Positions 14,123-18,273 of a stretch of 18,273 nt of DNA are shown in pieces (positions within the stretch are counted from its first letter, which is position 1; every line of letters starts with the position of its first letter). The translations under genes were made by a program, and so were the position numbers. A model generated the notes under the pieces. That model was given only the letters and a program-made list of their open reading frames with translations. It was not told where the DNA came from and did not search any database. Source of the DNA: Chitinophagales bacterium (GTDB lineage: Bacteria > Bacteroidota > Bacteroidia > Chitinophagales > UBA2359); assembly GCA_020629335.1 (NCBI GenBank), contig JAHDDN010000064.1, forward strand, positions 1 to 18,273, written 5' to 3'.

Positions 14123-17100
14123 ATGTATCGTTTCTATCAGGACCCTGCAAAAGGGACATATCATGAGATTAGCTTGGATGAAAAGAATTTTTCTATCAAG
14201 ACCGAGTATGGAGAATTTAAGTGGTATCACGGTTACAGTTATGGAAGAGCGTCCAATAAAGCCTATAAAAAATTAGAGACTGCGCAGCGCAATTTTGAGA
14301 AGCGTTGTAAAGAGTGGGAAGATAAAGGATATATTTTGTCTGATCCATTTGCTCCATTGAGATACAGGAAGGCGATTGATGCTGTTAAAAATGGAGAAAG
14401 CGATAGCTTGAGTGTGACGATTTATCACGAAAAAAATTGGGAAGAGATTTGTCAATTAAAAAAGCTAACAAGCCTAACTATATCGAGTGAGCGAAATAGA
14501 GTTGCTATACCCGAAGCAATGACTGAATTAGAGAATTTAGAATATCTTAACATTAGTTATCAAGTTCCTAATTTGCCTGAAAGTTTGGGTAATTTGAAGA
14601 AACTCAAAACGCTTAAAATTTATAATTGTCCTGCTATTAAAGCACTTCCTGATAGCATAGTGGAATGTGACAATTTAGAATCATTGACTTTGAAGGCTCA
14701 TGCTTCTAATATCACCACTTTCCCTAAAGAAATAGGGAAATTAAAAAAGTTGAGATCCATTGATTTGAAGTATAGTAAATTTACTACTTTCCCTCCAAGC
14801 ATTGGGCAGTGTGATAACTTAGAAAAAATCAACGCTAGTAAATGTAGAGAACTTAAATCTTTACCCGAAGAATTTGGTCAACTCAAAAACTTGAAAACAA
14901 TTGATTTTTCTGAATCAGGTATGAGCACTTTCCCTGATTGTATAGCGGAGATAAAAAGTTTGGAAGAAATTAATTGGAGTCGAACAAAGTTTAGTAGTTT
15001 ACCTAAGAATATTGGCAATTTAGTTCATCTAAAAAAACTGAATCTAAATGTTAGTTTTGATGGAATGAATGGGACTAATAAATTGCCCGACTCCTTTTTT
15101 AATTTGACTAATTTAGAAGAATTAGATTTGAGTTTTAATGGATTAACTGAGGTATCTGAAGGTTTTCAAAAATTGACCAAACTAAAAGATTTAAAGTTAG
15201 TGGCTAATCCCATCACGAATGTTCCAAAGGATTTACTCGCTAAGGGCAAGAAAGCCATTTTTCAGCATTTTGGATGGTTGGCTGAAGATGAAATTTTTGA
15301 GGTAGAATCCAAACTGAGTGAAGAGAAGAAAGTAGCATTAAGAGAAAAATACCAAGAGCGTTTTGATCGCTTCTATAAAAAGTATGATCCCAATGCTTGG
15401 CGGAAGGCTCCTGTGGAGGATATTATGGCATTCTTAAAGTTTGAAAGCGATAATATCCCTCATTTTGAAGGCAGTATTGCGAGATATAAATATGGAGCTA
15501 TGCCTTATTTTTGGACCATCTTCTCTCCCATTGATGAATGGACAGAAGTGGAACATAGAATGATGATGATGCTCAGTCAAAATGGTTGGGGAGTTTCTTC
15601 CAATTACAGATATGCTAAAAATTCTGAAAGGGGTTTTAATGGTCCATTTTTTAATTGGTATGTTAAATCATTAGAAGAGGGAAATGAGCCCGAGCATCAA
15701 GCTGTTGTCGATATATTAGAGAAATATGGTCAAGGAGAAACTGCCTTTGAAGATATATTGAGCTATAGTCACCCATATTTAGTCGTAGATGACAAGCCAA
15801 GCAAATTAGGAAAAGTGATCATCGAGCGATTTAAAAAGGAGCCTAAAAAACTGCTTGACTTTTTAAGAGCTCAAGGCACTAGTAAAGAAAGAATTGCAGC
15901 GATGAATGTCATCGATTTATTAATTCTATTTGCCAGAAAAGAATTTGAGCCATTGGTTGATTATTGGTTTTTTCATGAGTACCAAGAGGAGGATAAAGAC
16001 CCATACTATTTTTTTAGCACTTATAATATTCGCAAGCTTTGCGAACCCGATCCAAATAAATATGAAGATTTTTTATTAAGGGTACATAAACTAAATGTCA
16101 ATCATATTAATAGCGCTCAATTGGGTATTTACTTCCAAATTTACTTTGGAGATAAGTACAAAGATCTAATTTTAAAAGACCTGTGTGATGAAGATTTATT
16201 CTTCAAAAACATCAATGACAGTTTTAAGTACGATAACTTTCACAATCCTGGCTATGGCACCAGTATGATTAATTATTTTGATTGGATGACGACTTTATAT
16301 AATAAGGAAGTCAAAGAAATCGTCTTGAACTCTTTCTTAAAGGAAGCGAATAAATACATACAGTACTTGCCTATCTTAGTCAAAAATTATGGGGCAGATT
16401 CCTTGCCTGTTTTTGAGATTCTTTTAGAAGAAAAAATTGAATTAGCTAAGGTCTTTCCTTCTCTTAAAGAAATCGATTATTCTTCCATCCATTCCAGACT
16501 TTGGGACATTTTAAAAAGTGATCAAAAGGCAGAGCGTACTTTAGCGATTAATGAATTGGTTCGTTTATACAAGTCCAAAGAATTACTTAAAGAAATCCCT
16601 GAATTATTAAAGGCTAAAAAGGCAGGTGATAGAGTTGGGCCGCATGAATTATTAATGGCCATTGATGATAAAAATGCTACTAAATTATTAAAGGAGCGAT
16701 TCAAAGAAGAACAAGATTCTGTTCAGCGAAATATGATTATCCAGCATTTACAAAAATTAGGGGAAGATAAATTTTTACAAAAAGAAATCTTAGCTGGATT
16801 TGATTGGGCGAAAGCTAATAAAAAACTCCAAAAGCCTGTCAAGAAATGGTTAGATGAATCGGTCTTACCTCCACTTCATTGGAAAAAAGGCAAAAAAGCA
16901 GATGCTGAATTAGTTAGGTATTTATTCTTTAGACAAAAGGATGTGGCGCAAGAATGGTACGGGCCGTCTCCTGAAGTGCAACTCATTTTAAATGAAATAG
17001 ATACTGCTAAAGGGGGCGATTTTGCCGCTAAATTATTGGAGATTACTTTAGAAAAAGATGGCTTAAAAGCGACGAGTAAGCCTGTCATTGGAATTATATC

Positions 17101-18273
17101 TGCCTTAGGTGATGATCAATTAATTGAGCCGCTTAAGGCTTATACAATTAGGAGAAATAATGTAGTGGCTCCGCAAATGATGGGCTATATTGCAAGCGAT
17201 AAGGCTGCAAGGGCTTTGGATGCGATTATGCTTCATTACAAAACTAAATACCCAAATGTAAGAGGCGCAGCTCAAAGTGGATTTGATAGAATCGCTGACC
17301 AAATGGGATTGAGCCGATTTGAATTAATGGATAAGATGATTCCTGATTTTGGTTTCGTAGATCTATTCAAGACATTTGAAATTAATGGGGCCACTTGGCG
17401 AGCTTTCATCAATGAGGATTTGAAATTATCTTACCTCAATGATATAGATGAAATCAAAAAATCACTGCCTACTAAAACGCCTAAAGAAATCAAGGCAGAA
17501 GTCAAAGAACTGAATAAAGAAATTCGAACGATTGCTAAAAATCAAAAGAGTAGTTTAGAGTTTAATCTAATTGCACAGAGACGCTGGCCGGCTGCTGATT
17601 GGAAAGCACACTTCATGGGCAAGCCTTTGACTTTTGCTTTGGCGCAGAGTTTGGTTTGGGGTGTTTATGAAGATGGGAAATTAACAGAGATTTTTAATGT
17701 CAATCAAGATCAGACCTTACAAAATATTGAGTTGGATGAAATTGAGTTGCCTGAGAAAGCAAGTGTTGGTTTAGTTCACCCGATTGATTTAACGAATGAA
17801 CAACTCAAAACTTGGCAGGAATTTATCTATGATGAAGAAATTACTCAGCCATTTGAACAGATTAATCGAAAGGTGATTTCAGTACCTAAGGATCAAGAGA
17901 AAACAACCGTCATAGAGCAGTACAAAGGCGAAGAAGTCAGCGATTATCGCTTCCGTTCTGTCATGGGCAAAAGAGGTTGGAAAAGAGGGTCCGTGGTAGA
18001 TAGCGGTATGGTAGATAATTATAAAAAGACCTATGAGGCTTTCGGAATTGATGTATTTGTCAAGGTGGAAGAAATGTATATTCACTTAGGCGACTATAGC
18101 GAAAATGTCAACTTAGATGACATCTATTTTGTCAAGTCTGGTAGCGTACAAACGGGTAGTTATGTTTATGATACGTACAAGAATGATGAGGATGAAAGGC
18201 TATTCAAATTAAAGGATTTACCCCCATTGGTTTATTCTGAAACGATGTATGATATTGAGGTGTTGTTGAAGAA
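14123..18273 (+). CDS. WGR-like / leucine-rich repeat / DUF4132 protein (3' end just off the window)
   Basis: Open for 1383 codons from ATG 14123 to the window edge with no stop. Comparison with the decayed copy, which ends LLKK-stop, predicts only one more residue. Domains: a WGR-like module (about 1-71, ending KCKEWEDKGYI-like as RCKEWEDKGYI); about nine leucine-rich repeats (about 115-372, e.g. LPESLGNLKKLKTL, FPKEIGKLKKLRSI); a long soluble, mainly helical region (about 375-1150); and a C-terminal DUF4132 (MolR-type) domain from about W1160, with KPLTFALAQSLVWGVY, LVHPIDL, ITQPFEQINR and KRGWKRGSVVD. No signal peptide or membrane segment. WGR domains in PARPs contact nucleic acid, and DUF4132 proteins occur beside MoxR-type ATPases in predicted conflict or stress systems, but the biochemical role is unknown. 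No such partner is visible here. The leader holds a MITE-like insertion. Domain calls are by eye; the WGR call is the weakest. Confidence 0.85.
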   Translation, partial: MYRFYQDPAKGTYHEISLDEKNFSIKTEYGEFKWYHGYSYGRASNKAYKKLETAQRNFEKRCKEWEDKGYILSDPFAPLRYRKAIDAVKNGESDSLSVTIYHEKNWEEICQLKKLTSLTISSERNRVAIPEAMTELENLEYLNISYQVPNLPESLGNLKKLKTLKIYNCPAIKALPDSIVECDNLESLTLKAHASNITTFPKEIGKLKKLRSIDLKYSKFTTFPPSIGQCDNLEKINASKCRELKSLPEEFGQLKNLKTIDFSESGMSTFPDCIAEIKSLEEINWSRTKFSSLPKNIGNLVHLKKLNLNVSFDGMNGTNKLPDSFFNLTNLEELDLSFNGLTEVSEGFQKLTKLKDLKLVANPITNVPKDLLAKGKKAIFQHFGWLAEDEIFEVESKLSEEKKVALREKYQERFDRFYKKYDPNAWRKAPVEDIMAFLKFESDNIPHFEGSIARYKYGAMPYFWTIFSPIDEWTEVEHRMMMMLSQNGWGVSSNYRYAKNSERGFNGPFFNWYVKSLEEGNEPEHQAVVDILEKYGQGETAFEDILSYSHPYLVVDDKPSKLGKVIIERFKKEPKKLLDFLRAQGTSKERIAAMNVIDLLILFARKEFEPLVDYWFFHEYQEEDKDPYYFFSTYNIRKLCEPDPNKYEDFLLRVHKLNVNHINSAQLGIYFQIYFGDKYKDLILKDLCDEDLFFKNINDSFKYDNFHNPGYGTSMINYFDWMTTLYNKEVKEIVLNSFLKEANKYIQYLPILVKNYGADSLPVFEILLEEKIELAKVFPSLKEIDYSSIHSRLWDILKSDQKAERTLAINELVRLYKSKELLKEIPELLKAKKAGDRVGPHELLMAIDDKNATKLLKERFKEEQDSVQRNMIIQHLQKLGEDKFLQKEILAGFDWAKANKKLQKPVKKWLDESVLPPLHWKKGKKADAELVRYLFFRQKDVAQEWYGPSPEVQLILNEIDTAKGGDFAAKLLEITLEKDGLKATSKPVIGIISALGDDQLIEPLKAYTIRRNNVVAPQMMGYIASDKAARALDAIMLHYKTKYPNVRGAAQSGFDRIADQMGLSRFELMDKMIPDFGFVDLFKTFEINGATWRAFINEDLKLSYLNDIDEIKKSLPTKTPKEIKAEVKELNKEIRTIAKNQKSSLEFNLIAQRRWPAADWKAHFMGKPLTFALAQSLVWGVYEDGKLTEIFNVNQDQTLQNIELDEIELPEKASVGLVHPIDLTNEQLKTWQEFIYDEEITQPFEQINRKVISVPKDQEKTTVIEQYKGEEVSDYRFRSVMGKRGWKRGSVVDSGMVDNYKKTYEAFGIDVFVKVEEMYIHLGDYSENVNLDDIYFVKSGSVQTGSYVYDTYKNDEDERLFKLKDLPPLVYSETMYDIEVLLK

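Noticed and set aside
14273..18085. Minus-strand open frames within the WGR-LRR-DUF4132 gene
   Set aside because: Short shadows of the continuous 1383-codon plus-strand frame, which has recognisable domains throughout.

Overview
The window looks like chromosome from a member of the Bacteroidota. Coding DNA is AT-rich. Starts are preceded by A-rich leaders rather than Shine-Dalgarno sites, and several promoters match the Bacteroidota -7 box TAnnTTTG. There is a hybrid kinase with an AraC output domain, and the gaps are packed with palindromic interspersed repeats. I cannot name the genus; family-level placement would be a guess.

Layout. Positions 1-283 are a non-coding, repeat-rich gap. 284-2228 is a two-gene catabolic operon: acylating acetaldehyde dehydrogenase followed by 4-hydroxy-2-oxovalerate aldolase, the last two steps of aromatic meta-cleavage pathways. 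2266-5028 (minus) is a 920-residue TPR, histidine kinase, receiver and AraC protein without membrane segments. 5416-5982 (minus) is a GNAT-like acetyltransferase. 6131-6699 is a collapsed copy of a large gene whose intact paralogue fills 14123-18273. Between the two copies, on the minus strand, lies a complete type I restriction-modification operon, hsdM-hsdS-hsdR (13092 down to 7051), with overlapping genes. The intact paralogue encodes a protein with a WGR-like domain, leucine-rich repeats and a C-terminal DUF4132 domain. It runs off the right edge only about one residue short of its expected stop.

Most interesting. (1) Three intergenic copies of a roughly 140-155 bp element (5241-5388, 6794-6932, 13369-13521) keep two short sequence motifs while their stems change in a compensatory way, as expected for a conserved folded RNA or DNA. 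(2) A 186-bp non-coding element with about 20-bp terminal inverted repeats and a perfect 9-bp target duplication sits in the 5' leader of the WGR-LRR-DUF4132 gene; the decayed copy supplies the empty site. (3) The restriction-modification operon lies between two directly oriented copies of that gene, one intact and one deleted internally by about 3.6 kb. The large protein is a plausible uncharacterised conflict or stress protein next to a classical defence system; that role is inferred, not shown. (4) The 13.1-14.1 kb gap is a dense stack of hairpin-forming repeats.
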